This document shows positions 1 to 6,237 of a stretch of DNA of 19,648 bases, piece after piece. The notes under the pieces were generated by a model. The model searched no databases. It was not told the DNA's origin and saw only the letters and a program-made list of their open reading frames with translations. The translations under genes and the position numbers were made by a program. The stretch covers positions 1 to 19,648 of the forward strand of contig CAZVJA010000090.1 of assembly GCA_964626885.1 (NCBI GenBank), read 5' to 3'. Numbering within the stretch: the first letter of the stretch is position 1; the number at the start of each line of letters is the position of its first letter. This stretch comes from CAZVJA01 sp964626885. GTDB lineage: Bacteria; Planctomycetota; Planctomycetia; Planctomycetales; Planctomycetaceae.

Positions 1-519
1 GCGAGACCAGCCGGGTTCGTTCAATTTCGGCAATTCCTGACCGCGCAACGGCTGGAAGGACCAGAACGCCCGTCCCTTGTCGAAGTCGATTCCCTTGGCC
101 TCCGACGGTTGGTTATTGCCGCTCTCCGGGAACGGAGCGCCACGCGCGACCCAGCGCTCGAGCTCCCGGATCTCCTCGTCGGGCAACTTGCCGGTCGGCG
201 GCATTTCGACGGCGTCACCGGTATAGCGAATCGCCTGGACGAGCAGGCTTTCATCCGGTTTTCCCGGCACGATGACCGGCCCGCTGTCTCCCCCTTTTTT
301 CATCGCAGCGGCATTGTCGACGAGCAATCCGCCGCGATGTTTCCCGTTCTTCTTCGAGTGACATTCGTAACATCGCTTGACCAGCAACGGACGGACGCGT
401 GTTTCGAAGTACTCGAAATCGGCGGCGGAGAATCGGCGCGACTGTTGTGCCGGCTCATCCGCAGCGATTTCCGCGCCACAGCAAGCCAACCACGCCAGAC
501 AGAATGCCATGCGTTTCAT
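1..519 (-). CDS. PSCyt1 / DUF1549 planctomycete cytochrome protein, N-terminal part (runs off the window)
   Basis: Reading the minus strand from the ATG at 519-517 gives 173 codons open to the window edge, so the C-terminus is missing. Residues 1-20 form a signal peptide (KR charge, hydrophobic core, cysteines at 13-14; lipidation is possible but the lipobox is not canonical). A c-type haem motif CYECH lies at residues 50-54, followed by the usual GGLLVD stretch and a Met-Pro-Pro (106-108) that could supply the distal ligand. This is the planctomycete cytochrome C (PSCyt1) domain. Residues 152-173 (FWSFQPL onward) are the linker that normally leads into DUF1549. Family members are usually about 800-1100 residues and end in DUF1553. 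Their substrate is unknown; an exported redox or degradative role is inferred. The gene is divergent from the DUF1501 gene at 681, a variant of the usual tandem pairing of these two families. Confidence 0.9.
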   Translation of the reverse strand, partial: MKRMAFCLAWLACCGAEIAADEPAQQSRRFSAADFEYFETRVRPLLVKRCYECHSKKNGKHRGGLLVDNAAAMKKGGDSGPVIVPGKPDESLLVQAIRYTGDAVEMPPTGKLPDEEIRELERWVARGAPFPESGNNQPSEAKGIDFDKGRAFWSFQPLRGQELPKLNEPGWSR

Positions 520-579
520 GCTGCTTTCCAGGAGTGCTCACCGACGGATTCGCTCGCCCTTCGGGCCTCAAAACAGATT

Positions 580-588
580 ATCATATCA
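580..588 (-). promoter_or_regulatory. Extended -10 promoter element for the minus-strand cytochrome gene
   Basis: The minus strand reads TGATATGAT here, that is TGn followed by the -10 hexamer TATGAT (5 of 6 match to TATAAT). No -35 hexamer is recognisable at 16-18 bases spacing, as expected for an extended -10 promoter. The hexamer ends about 60 bases before the start codon at 519. The same nine bases occur on the other strand at 666-674, pointing the opposite way. Confidence 0.4.
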
Positions 589-665
589 TTGAGGCTCCTA
601 CATCCCGAATCGCATCCTTGACGATGGAAGATCGGGCAAAACCGTGGGCGTGGCACCTGCCGTCA

Positions 666-674
666 TGATATGAT
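666..674 (+). promoter_or_regulatory. Extended -10 promoter element, possibly giving a leaderless DUF1501 transcript
   Basis: TGATATGAT ends at 674, and the DUF1501 start codon begins at 681. Transcription would normally start about 7 bases after the hexamer, which is at or next to the A of the ATG. No purine-rich ribosome binding site lies between. Both points fit a leaderless mRNA. No -35 match is seen. The alternative is that the real promoter lies further upstream, or that translation starts at a later codon. Confidence 0.4.
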
Positions 675-680
675 TGAGAC

Positions 681-2153
681 ATGCAATCCTCCCGTCACGA
701 TGTGCAATTCACTTCCTTCCCGGGAGTCGTGACATCCCGACGCGAAATGCTTGCGCGCTGCGGGACCGGGCTCGGAATGATCGGCCTGTCGATGCTGCTG
801 GCCGAGGAGAAGGCCCGCGCCGCTACTCCGTCTCCTTCTTTGAGACCCGTGCCAACCACCGAGACGAACGTGCAGCCGCTCGCGCCGCGGTTTCCACATT
901 TCCCGGCGAAGGCACGGCAGGTCGTCCATCTGTTCATGAACGGCGGCCCGTCGCACGTCGATACGTTCGATCCCAAGCCGATGCTCGACAAATACCACGG
1001 CCAGCCGCTCCCCACGCCCAACCTCCGCACCGAGCGGAAGACCGGCGCGGCCATGCGGTCACCGTTCAAGTTCCGTAAGTACGGCGAATCGGGCATCGAA
1101 GTGAGCGAACTCTTCGCCCGAACGGCCGAGCATATCGACGACATCGCCGTCATCCGGTCGATGCACGCCGACGTTCCGAACCATGAGCCGTCGTTGATGC
1201 TGATGAATTGCGGCGATGCCCGGCTGCCGCGCCCCAGTTTCGGCGCGTGGGTCACGTACGGTCTCGGTGCGGAGAATCAGAATCTGCCCGGCTTCATCGT
1301 GATGTGTCCCGGCGGATACCCCATCGTCGCCACGCACAACTGGCGGAGCGCGTTTCTGCCCGGGGCGTATCAGGGGACGTACGTCGATACGAAGCATACC
1401 GAGATCGACAAGCTCGTCGCAAACATCCGTAACCCCGAACTGCCGGCGGCCGAACAAAGGCGGCAACTCGATCTCGTGCGGCAGCTCAACGAAGAACATA
1501 TCGCGAAGCGCCCACACGACAGTCAGCTCGAAGCACGGATTCAATCGTTCGAACTGGCATTCCGCATGCAGTCGGAAGCGACCGACGCGTTCGACGTCTC
1601 TCGTGAACCGAAACACATCCAGGAGATGTACGGCCCCGGCACGCAAGCGCGGCAACTGCTCATCACGCGTCGCTTACTGGAGCGAGGTGTGCGGTTCATT
1701 CAGGTCTGGAGCGGTGCGGGCCAGCCTTGGGATAATCACGACAACCTGGAGAAGACGCACCGCACTCTGGCCGCCGAATGGGACCAGGGGATCGCAGCGT
1801 TTCTAAAAGATCTCAAGCAGCGGGGCATGCTCGACACGACGTTGGTGCAGTGGGGAGGAGAGTTCGGCCGGACGCCGGTCGCGGAGTTCCCGGCGCTCAA
1901 CGGCCGCGACCACAACCATTACGGCTTCACCTGCTGGCTGGCCGGGGGCGGAGTGCGCGGCGGGTATGTGCATGGCGCGACCGATGAATTCGGGTTCCGC
2001 GCGGCCGAGAAGCCGGTGCACGTACACGATTTGCATGCGACGATGCTGCGCCTGCTCGGCTTTGATCACGAACGGCTGACGTATCGATATGCCGGACGTG
2101 ACTTCCGCCTGACCGACGTGCACGGCCGGGTGGTCGAGGAGCTGCTGGGATAG
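681..2153 (+). CDS. DUF1501 family protein, Tat-exported
   Basis: The 490-residue product matches the planctomycete DUF1501 family, which adopts an alkaline-phosphatase/sulfatase-like fold. A twin-arginine signal (SRREML at 19-24, then a hydrophobic stretch to about 40) indicates Tat export. Family landmarks are in order: NGGPSHVDTFD at 87-97, WDNHDN at 350-355, WGGEFGRTP at 391-399, GRDHNHYGF at 408-416 and VHDLHATML at 448-456. The Asp and His residues in these blocks are the likely metal ligands. No substrate has been established for the family. Genes of this family usually sit in tandem with PSCyt1/DUF1549/DUF1553 genes; here the partner-type gene is divergent, 161 bases away. The ATG at 681 places the Tat motif correctly but has no Shine-Dalgarno sequence. 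The length is normal for the family. Confidence 0.92.
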   Translation: MQSSRHDVQFTSFPGVVTSRREMLARCGTGLGMIGLSMLLAEEKARAATPSPSLRPVPTTETNVQPLAPRFPHFPAKARQVVHLFMNGGPSHVDTFDPKPMLDKYHGQPLPTPNLRTERKTGAAMRSPFKFRKYGESGIEVSELFARTAEHIDDIAVIRSMHADVPNHEPSLMLMNCGDARLPRPSFGAWVTYGLGAENQNLPGFIVMCPGGYPIVATHNWRSAFLPGAYQGTYVDTKHTEIDKLVANIRNPELPAAEQRRQLDLVRQLNEEHIAKRPHDSQLEARIQSFELAFRMQSEATDAFDVSREPKHIQEMYGPGTQARQLLITRRLLERGVRFIQVWSGAGQPWDNHDNLEKTHRTLAAEWDQGIAAFLKDLKQRGMLDTTLVQWGGEFGRTPVAEFPALNGRDHNHYGFTCWLAGGGVRGGYVHGATDEFGFRAAEKPVHVHDLHATMLRLLGFDHERLTYRYAGRDFRLTDVHGRVVEELLG

Positions 2154-2451
2154 TCCAGACCGGTTCGTTGCGCGAATCGATTCGTCACCCCGTTCTTAGG
2201 AATCTTTAGCGAAATCGAGTGATCCCATTGGGGATTGTGGCCGTTGTCCTTTCGAGATGACCGGTCAAAACGAAAAATCGATGGATCGACCCCTCTTTTT
2301 TTGCCGATTCTCCCAACATTAAGCGCGCGATCAGGCGTATCGATCAGCGGAAGTCGATGTGTCACAACGACTCCGGAACCCTCTGGTGGGAAACCTCGGG
2401 GTAGGCTAGACTAAGGCGTCAAAGAAAAGCTTTCTTCCAGGTGAAACGGTC
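2154..2451. other. Intergenic stretch, no gene seen
   Basis: These 298 bases separate the DUF1501 gene from the small exported protein gene. I see no convincing reading frame or RNA gene. A weak 5-bp inverted repeat (ATCCC/GGGAT, 2222-2235) lacks a T-run, and a run of seven T at about 2295-2301 has no adjacent stem. TAGACT at 2407-2412 could be a -10 for the next gene but has no -35 partner. Confidence 0.5.
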
Positions 2452-2811
2452 ATGACTCTTCGGAAACTGAAATCCCTCTCGCGGTGGCTGCTGATCGTGC
2501 TGACGATCTGCTGCGCCGCGGCAGTTGCGATTCCGGCCCGGGCCGCCGAGTCGCTTCGCCTGCGGACGACCAGCGAGCAGGAGTCGTCCGAGACCGGCGA
2601 GGATTGCGAGGAATCGGCGCTGCCGGCCGCTTCTTCCCGCCGAGTTCCGCAGCAAGTCGATGGGCAGAAATCTTCCCGGCGCGGCTCGCCTCTCTCTTCA
2701 CAACAAACCGGCCATTCCACCCGACTGGGGGAACTTCGCGCTACTCGCGAACGGTCACAGTCGAATGAACAAGCCGGACGTAACGGCTGCGGCGCCCCGT
2801 TGCGCTGCTGA
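2452..2811 (+). CDS. Small exported hypothetical protein
   Basis: I do not recognise this 119-residue product. It starts with a good Sec signal peptide: a basic N-terminus (residues 2-11), a hydrophobic core (about 12-26) and an ARA/AES cleavage site at about 31-32. The rest is polar and low in complexity: an acidic stretch around 40-55 (SSETGEDCEESA), then a Ser/Arg/Gln-rich part, ending in a two-cysteine tail (GCGAPLRC). AGGTGA lies 8 bases before the ATG. Other frames are also open across this stretch, including one continuous with the carbonic anhydrase frame, so reality rests mainly on the signal peptide and ribosome binding site. It ends 142 bases before the carbonic anhydrase start, so co-transcription is possible but unproven. 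Confidence 0.55.
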   Translation: MTLRKLKSLSRWLLIVLTICCAAAVAIPARAAESLRLRTTSEQESSETGEDCEESALPAASSRRVPQQVDGQKSSRRGSPLSSQQTGHSTRLGELRATRERSQSNEQAGRNGCGAPLRC

Positions 2812-2953
2812 CCCGGTCTGGTTGACCTTGTTGTGTGTATCCGCGCATTCCGCTGCGCCAGCGCGTGCGCGATGGTCACGCAGGGAACCGACCCGTTCCT
2901 ATCAGACCATTCATCATCGCAGAAGTCCATTCAATCACACCAAGAGGTTGTCG

Positions 2954-3607
2954 ATGCAAAAGCTCGTCAAAGGGATCCATCAGTTCCAGTCGAATATCTT
3001 CAGCACGCAGCGCCGGTTGTTCGAGCGGCTAGCCAAGGGGCAGAATCCCGAAGCGCTGTTCATCACCTGCTCCGACTCACGCATCAATCCCAACTTGTTG
3101 ACGCAGACCGAGCCGGGGGAGTTGTTCATTCTCCGCAATGCCGGAAACATCGTCCCTCCGTACGGCGCGGTGATGGGAGGAGAAGCGGCCACCATCGAGT
3201 ACGCCGTCAGCGTTCTAAAAGTGAAGGACATCATCGTCTGCGGACATTCTCTTTGCGGAGCGATGAGCGCCCTTTTGCACCCTGAGCAGGCGGAAAGGCT
3301 TTCCGCCGTGCGCGCCTGGTTGGCACATGGGGAAGCGACCGCACGGATCATCCGCGAAAATTATCAGCATATTCAGGATGAAAACTCTCTACTCACCGCC
3401 ACCGTGGAAGAGAACGTGCTGGTACAGTTGGAAAACTTGCGGACCCACCCCTCCGTCGCGGCGGCGCTGGCGCGCGGCGATGTCAAGCTGCACGGTTGGG
3501 TCTACAAGTTTCAGTCCGGAGAAGTGTTCGCCTTTGACGCCGAGGAAGGGCAGTTTCTGCAACTCACGACGGGCGAACCGGTCATCTCCCAGGTTCCGGC
3601 CATCTGA
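2954..3607 (+). CDS. Beta-class carbonic anhydrase
   Basis: The 217-residue enzyme interconverts CO2 and bicarbonate in the cytoplasm. The zinc site is complete: Cys39 and the Asp41/Arg43 dyad in CSDSR, plus His98 and Cys101 in GHSLCG. Other family blocks are GELFILRNAGNIVPPYG (55-71) and GGEAATIEYAV (75-85). From memory, the sequence resembles the cyanobacterial CcaA/IcfA branch closely along its whole length, including the N-terminal KLxxGxxxF pattern and the late GWxYxxxSGEV block, but it lacks the long C-terminal tail of the carboxysomal forms. The frame is open upstream to 2525, but the added residues are Arg/Pro-rich and unlike the family. The ATG at 2954, with AAGAGG 5 bases upstream, gives the normal N-terminus. 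No bicarbonate transporter or carboxysome gene is adjacent. Confidence 0.95.
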   Translation: MQKLVKGIHQFQSNIFSTQRRLFERLAKGQNPEALFITCSDSRINPNLLTQTEPGELFILRNAGNIVPPYGAVMGGEAATIEYAVSVLKVKDIIVCGHSLCGAMSALLHPEQAERLSAVRAWLAHGEATARIIRENYQHIQDENSLLTATVEENVLVQLENLRTHPSVAAALARGDVKLHGWVYKFQSGEVFAFDAEEGQFLQLTTGEPVISQVPAI

Positions 3608-3694
3608 GGTTTGGCCATGGTGAAAGTTTTTGCATTCTTCGGACAGACTGTCACCGGAGAAATTCGTTCCGTTGATTGACCAACAGAAGTGGGC

Positions 3695-3730
3695 GAACGG
3701 CGATCCGGCCGTTCACCGTGCCGCTTTTTT
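3695..3730 (+). terminator. Putative hairpin terminator downstream of carbonic anhydrase
   Basis: GAACGGC (3695-3701) and GCCGTTC (3708-3714) form a perfect 7-bp stem around a 6-base loop. Two further G-C pairs are possible outside a C-A mismatch. Six T follow at 3725-3730 on the plus strand, 10 bases after the stem, a larger gap than in a textbook intrinsic terminator. The stem overlaps the stop codon of the converging FtsB-like gene, which has no T-run on its own strand. Confidence 0.35.
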
Positions 3731-4228
3731 CTCGCTGGCCGTGTTCCCATGCAAGAAGGTAAACGCGACAACAACCAACGCGGCCGCGACGATGGCCATC
3801 AATGGCCGAGTGGCGGAATTGCCGGCCAGAAACTTCGCGTACGGGGCATACCAGGGAAGCTCTTGCGAGATGTTGGTCGGCGGGGGCTCGTAATGGGGGG
3901 CGGACAAGCTCAAGCTCTTATCGACTGCAATCCGCTCGTCCCCCGGACGGGCTGCATCAAAGTCGATCCGGGCCACCTCCGCGGCGAATTGCGGATCGCT
4001 TTCAAGCGCATCCGCAACCTTGTCGAGGTACTGCGCTCGGTTCTCCATCGCTACGAGCTTCGCCTGATTGTCCAGGTATTCCTTTCGCAACTCGATCGAC
4101 GTGACGAGCTTCGGGCCAAGTGCGACCGCAGCGAACAAGACCGCCGCCACGATGAGGCAACACCAAAACGCCAGCGAGGCGATCCAGTCATGCCGAACAG
4201 TCGTGGCGGTCTCGTCCGGCCTGATCAT
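3713..4228 (-). CDS. FtsB/DivIC-like septum formation initiator protein with a second membrane segment
   Basis: The 171-residue product has a short cytoplasmic N-terminus, a membrane helix at about 15-38, a coiled coil at about 44-76 (ELRKEYLDNQAKL onward), then SDPQFAAEVAR (77-87) and a RPGDERI motif (94-100). The last two mirror the DPEYIEKLAREEL...KPGE pattern that closes the FtsB/DivIC (PF04977) domain. Unusually, it continues through a proline-rich linker (114-125) to a second hydrophobic helix (about 141-159) and a basic tail. Typical FtsB/DivIC proteins are about 90-130 residues with one helix. It starts inside the enolase stop (ATGA overlap), implying translational coupling. The eno-ftsB order is also found in Pseudomonas and alphaproteobacteria. 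In those bacteria FtsB bridges FtsL and FtsQ in the divisome. A divisome role here is inferred, because planctomycetes lack FtsZ. Confidence 0.7.
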   Translation of the reverse strand: MIRPDETATTVRHDWIASLAFWCCLIVAAVLFAAVALGPKLVTSIELRKEYLDNQAKLVAMENRAQYLDKVADALESDPQFAAEVARIDFDAARPGDERIAVDKSLSLSAPHYEPPPTNISQELPWYAPYAKFLAGNSATRPLMAIVAAALVVVAFTFLHGNTASEKKAAR

Positions 4229-5502
4229 AGACGGAGCGTTCCTCCGTAGCGGGCGCTCGGACCGATCATCTCTTCAATCCGCAGCAATTGATTGTACTTG
4301 CAGACGCGGTCGCTCCGGCTGGCCGAGCCCGTCTTGATCTGCCCTGTTCCAAGGGCCACGGCGAGATCCGCGATTGTCGTGTCTTCGGTCTCGCCGGAAC
4401 GATGGCTCATCACGGCGGTGTAACCATTGCGGGCAGCCAGTTGCACTGCGTCGATGGTCTCGGTGAGCGTACCGATCTGGTTCACCTTCACCAGAATGCT
4501 GTTGGCGATCCCTTTGTCAATCCCCTGCTGCAAGCGACTGACGTTGGTGACGAACAGGTCGTCGCCGACAAGCTGGCACTTCGAGCCGAGCTTCTCGCTC
4601 AGCAGTTTCCAGCCGTCCCAGTCATCTTCCGAACAGCCGTCCTCAATGGAACAGATGGGGTACTTCTCGGCCCATTCGGTAAGCAACCCGACCATTTCGG
4701 CCGGCTTGAGTTTTTTCCCTTCGAGGGTGTACGTCTTCGACTTTTCATCGAACAACTCAGTCGAGGCACAGTCGAGAGCGAGATACACTTGTTCGCCCGG
4801 CTTATAACCTGCCTTCTCGATCGCTTGCAGCACGACCTCGATAGCCTCTTGGCTGTTCTTGAGGTCCGGCGCAAAGCCCCCCTCGTCACCGACTGCGGTC
4901 GACAACCCTTTGTCAGCAAGAAGCTTCTTGAGATGGTGGAACACTTCCACGCCGCAACGAAGTGCTTCGCTGAAACTGTTGAAGCCGAGGGGCATGACCA
5001 TGAATTCCTGCAGGTCGATGCCGTTATTCGCGTGCGCGCCGCCGTTAACGATGTTCATCATCGGCGCCGGGAGACGATTGGCACCGACGCCGCCCAGATA
5101 GCGGAACAACGGCAAAAAGCTCGCACGGGCCGCGGCATGTGCACAAGCCAACGAGCAGGCGAGAATGGCGTTCGCCCCAAGGTTCGACTTGTTCTCGGTT
5201 CCATCGGCGTCGATCATCGCCTGGTCGATCGTCGCTTGGTCCGTGACATCCAAATCGACCAGCACATCGGCAAGTTGCTCGTTCACGTTATCGACCGCCG
5301 CCTGCACCCCTTTTCCGAGGTAGCGATCCTTGACGTTCGAATCCCGTAACTCGCATGCCTCGTGTTTGCCGGTGCTGGCTCCGCTGGGAACGGCGGCCCG
5401 CCCGATTGTGCCGTCTTCAAGTTCTACGTCGACTTCAATGGTCGGGTTCCCCCGGCTGTCGAGGATTTGGCGGGCATGCACGGCCATAATGGGCAGACTC
5501 AT
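4225..5502 (-). CDS. eno: Enolase (phosphopyruvate hydratase)
   Basis: Enolase converts 2-phosphoglycerate to phosphoenolpyruvate in glycolysis and gluconeogenesis. The 425-residue protein has full family length. By position it carries the substrate loop SGASTG (40-45), His157 in GGAHANN, the catalytic acid Glu207 in GDEGGFAPDL, magnesium ligands Asp244, Glu287 (SIEDGCSEDDW) and Asp314 (GDDLFVTN), and catalytic Lys339 in LVKVNQIGT. His367 and Arg368 lie in the SHRSGETED signature (366-374). The near-terminal TGSASRSDR replaces the common TGAPSRSER. The start at 5502 gives a five-residue lead before the MAVHARQILDSRGNP block; upstream GAGAAAG is only a moderate ribosome binding site. The gene leads a two-gene unit with the FtsB-like gene and is preceded by an unusual repeat-containing region (5566-5621). 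Confidence 0.98.
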   Translation of the reverse strand: MSLPIMAVHARQILDSRGNPTIEVDVELEDGTIGRAAVPSGASTGKHEACELRDSNVKDRYLGKGVQAAVDNVNEQLADVLVDLDVTDQATIDQAMIDADGTENKSNLGANAILACSLACAHAAARASFLPLFRYLGGVGANRLPAPMMNIVNGGAHANNGIDLQEFMVMPLGFNSFSEALRCGVEVFHHLKKLLADKGLSTAVGDEGGFAPDLKNSQEAIEVVLQAIEKAGYKPGEQVYLALDCASTELFDEKSKTYTLEGKKLKPAEMVGLLTEWAEKYPICSIEDGCSEDDWDGWKLLSEKLGSKCQLVGDDLFVTNVSRLQQGIDKGIANSILVKVNQIGTLTETIDAVQLAARNGYTAVMSHRSGETEDTTIADLAVALGTGQIKTGSASRSDRVCKYNQLLRIEEMIGPSARYGGTLRL

Positions 5503-5565
5503 GACTTCAGCTTTCTCGTTTGGATTTCGGGATCTATTTGTATTGGTTCAAGGGTTCCCGTTTTA

Positions 5566-5621
5566 CCAAATTGCCCCCACGCGAATCCATCGAGCGGGAC
5601 GAGTCCCGCCAAATCGCCCCC
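5566..5621. repeat. Direct-repeat pair bracketing an inverted repeat upstream of eno
   Basis: CCAAATTGCCCCC (5566-5578) and CCAAATCGCCCCC (5609-5621) agree at 12 of 13 bases and start 43 bases apart, about four helical turns. Between them GCGGGAC (5594-5600) and GTCCCGC (5603-5609) form a perfect 7-bp inverted repeat with a two-base centre, or a 6-bp stem with tetraloop CGAG if transcribed. The block lies 64-119 bases upstream of the eno start codon, in the promoter or 5' leader. A regulator-binding pair or an RNA structure would both fit. Confidence 0.4.
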
Positions 5622-5938
5622 AAATGTTCCGCTGGAATCGAAAAACCATTTATCCCGACGGGCCCGCGAACGGCAGGCGCAGACCTTCTGAACAGTTCGG
5701 TGCGGCGGACAAAGTCGATCCGGCCTTTCGGATATCGACCGCTGACATTCTCCCCCTTGATTATGGGGAACCATTCCGTCGAACAACGATGCTCAATCGA
5801 CGAAATGAGTTGTGCGAGAAGCGGTTATGATTGAAATCGGGTTTGTCTGGTTTGACGATTTCTCGCTGGCCAGCCAGTCTGAAGGGAGTTTCCAAAAGGA
5901 TCGTTGAATATGCCTCGCGGCGAAACCGAACTTCGCAT

Positions 5939-5952
5939 GATTGTGAACAATC
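5939..5952. promoter_or_regulatory. Dyad-symmetric site, possible operator
   Basis: GATTGTGAACAATC is a perfect 6-bp inverted repeat with a two-base centre, the size and shape of a dimeric repressor site. It lies about 285 bases upstream of the transporter start and 437 bases from eno. No cognate regulator gene is in the window. Confidence 0.2.
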
Positions 5953-6237
5953 GAGTTTCATCGTACAATTGCTGTTCAACGGCACCTGCGATGCCGTCAA
6001 AATCGCCGAGTCTGTCCGACGAAATCGGACCGAACGGGGGATCCAACTTTTGGGGCGAATCCGGGATTCCCGGACGGGGGAACTCAACTCCGAGCCCGTC
6101 AGCTAACCTCGTAGGCGTTCGAGGAATTCGACAACGAACCGCCAAGCATTTGCTTGAGTGCGGTTTGCATCGTCCCAGGCCCCGTGTGCCGGCCTGCCTC
6201 GCCCATTTTGCAGGTGCCCCGGGTGAGGATTGCTCAC

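Larger units (their letters stand above)
5503..6237. other. Long divergent intergenic region between eno and the transporter, no confident gene
   Basis: These 735 bases separate two divergent genes. Short open frames exist (for example 5831-6106 plus from a TTG, and 5761-6087 minus), but none shows a domain, a signal peptide, or a strong ribosome binding site with a normal start. What I can see is a 7-bp inverted repeat flanked by near-identical 13-base direct repeats in the eno leader (5566-5621), and a 14-base dyad at 5939-5952. TATGAT at 5826-5831 could be a plus-strand -10 but lacks TGn and a -35. Confidence 0.5.

Noticed and set aside
651..665. TGGCAC at 651-656, resembling the -24 half of a sigma54 promoter
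   Set aside because: The -12 half (TTGCA type) is missing at the required spacing.
2525..2953. Upstream extension of the carbonic anhydrase frame to an ATG at 2525
   Set aside because: The extra 143 residues are Arg/Pro-rich, overlap the signal-peptide ORF, and fall outside the family's N-terminus, while ATG 2954 has a ribosome binding site and a standard beginning.
5336..5347. GTTCGAATCCC, resembling a tRNA T-arm
   Set aside because: It lies inside the conserved eno coding sequence, the flanking bases do not form a T-stem, and no acceptor stem or anticodon arm is present.
4288..5349. A 353-codon open frame antisense to enolase
   Set aside because: It mirrors the codon structure of a fully conserved eno gene, lacks any domain or ribosome binding site, and is expected from GC-biased third positions.
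5831..6106. A 91-codon plus-strand frame starting with TTG between eno and the transporter
   Set aside because: Arg/Ser-rich composition, a weak start and poorly placed ribosome binding site, no domain recognised. It remains possible but not supportable.
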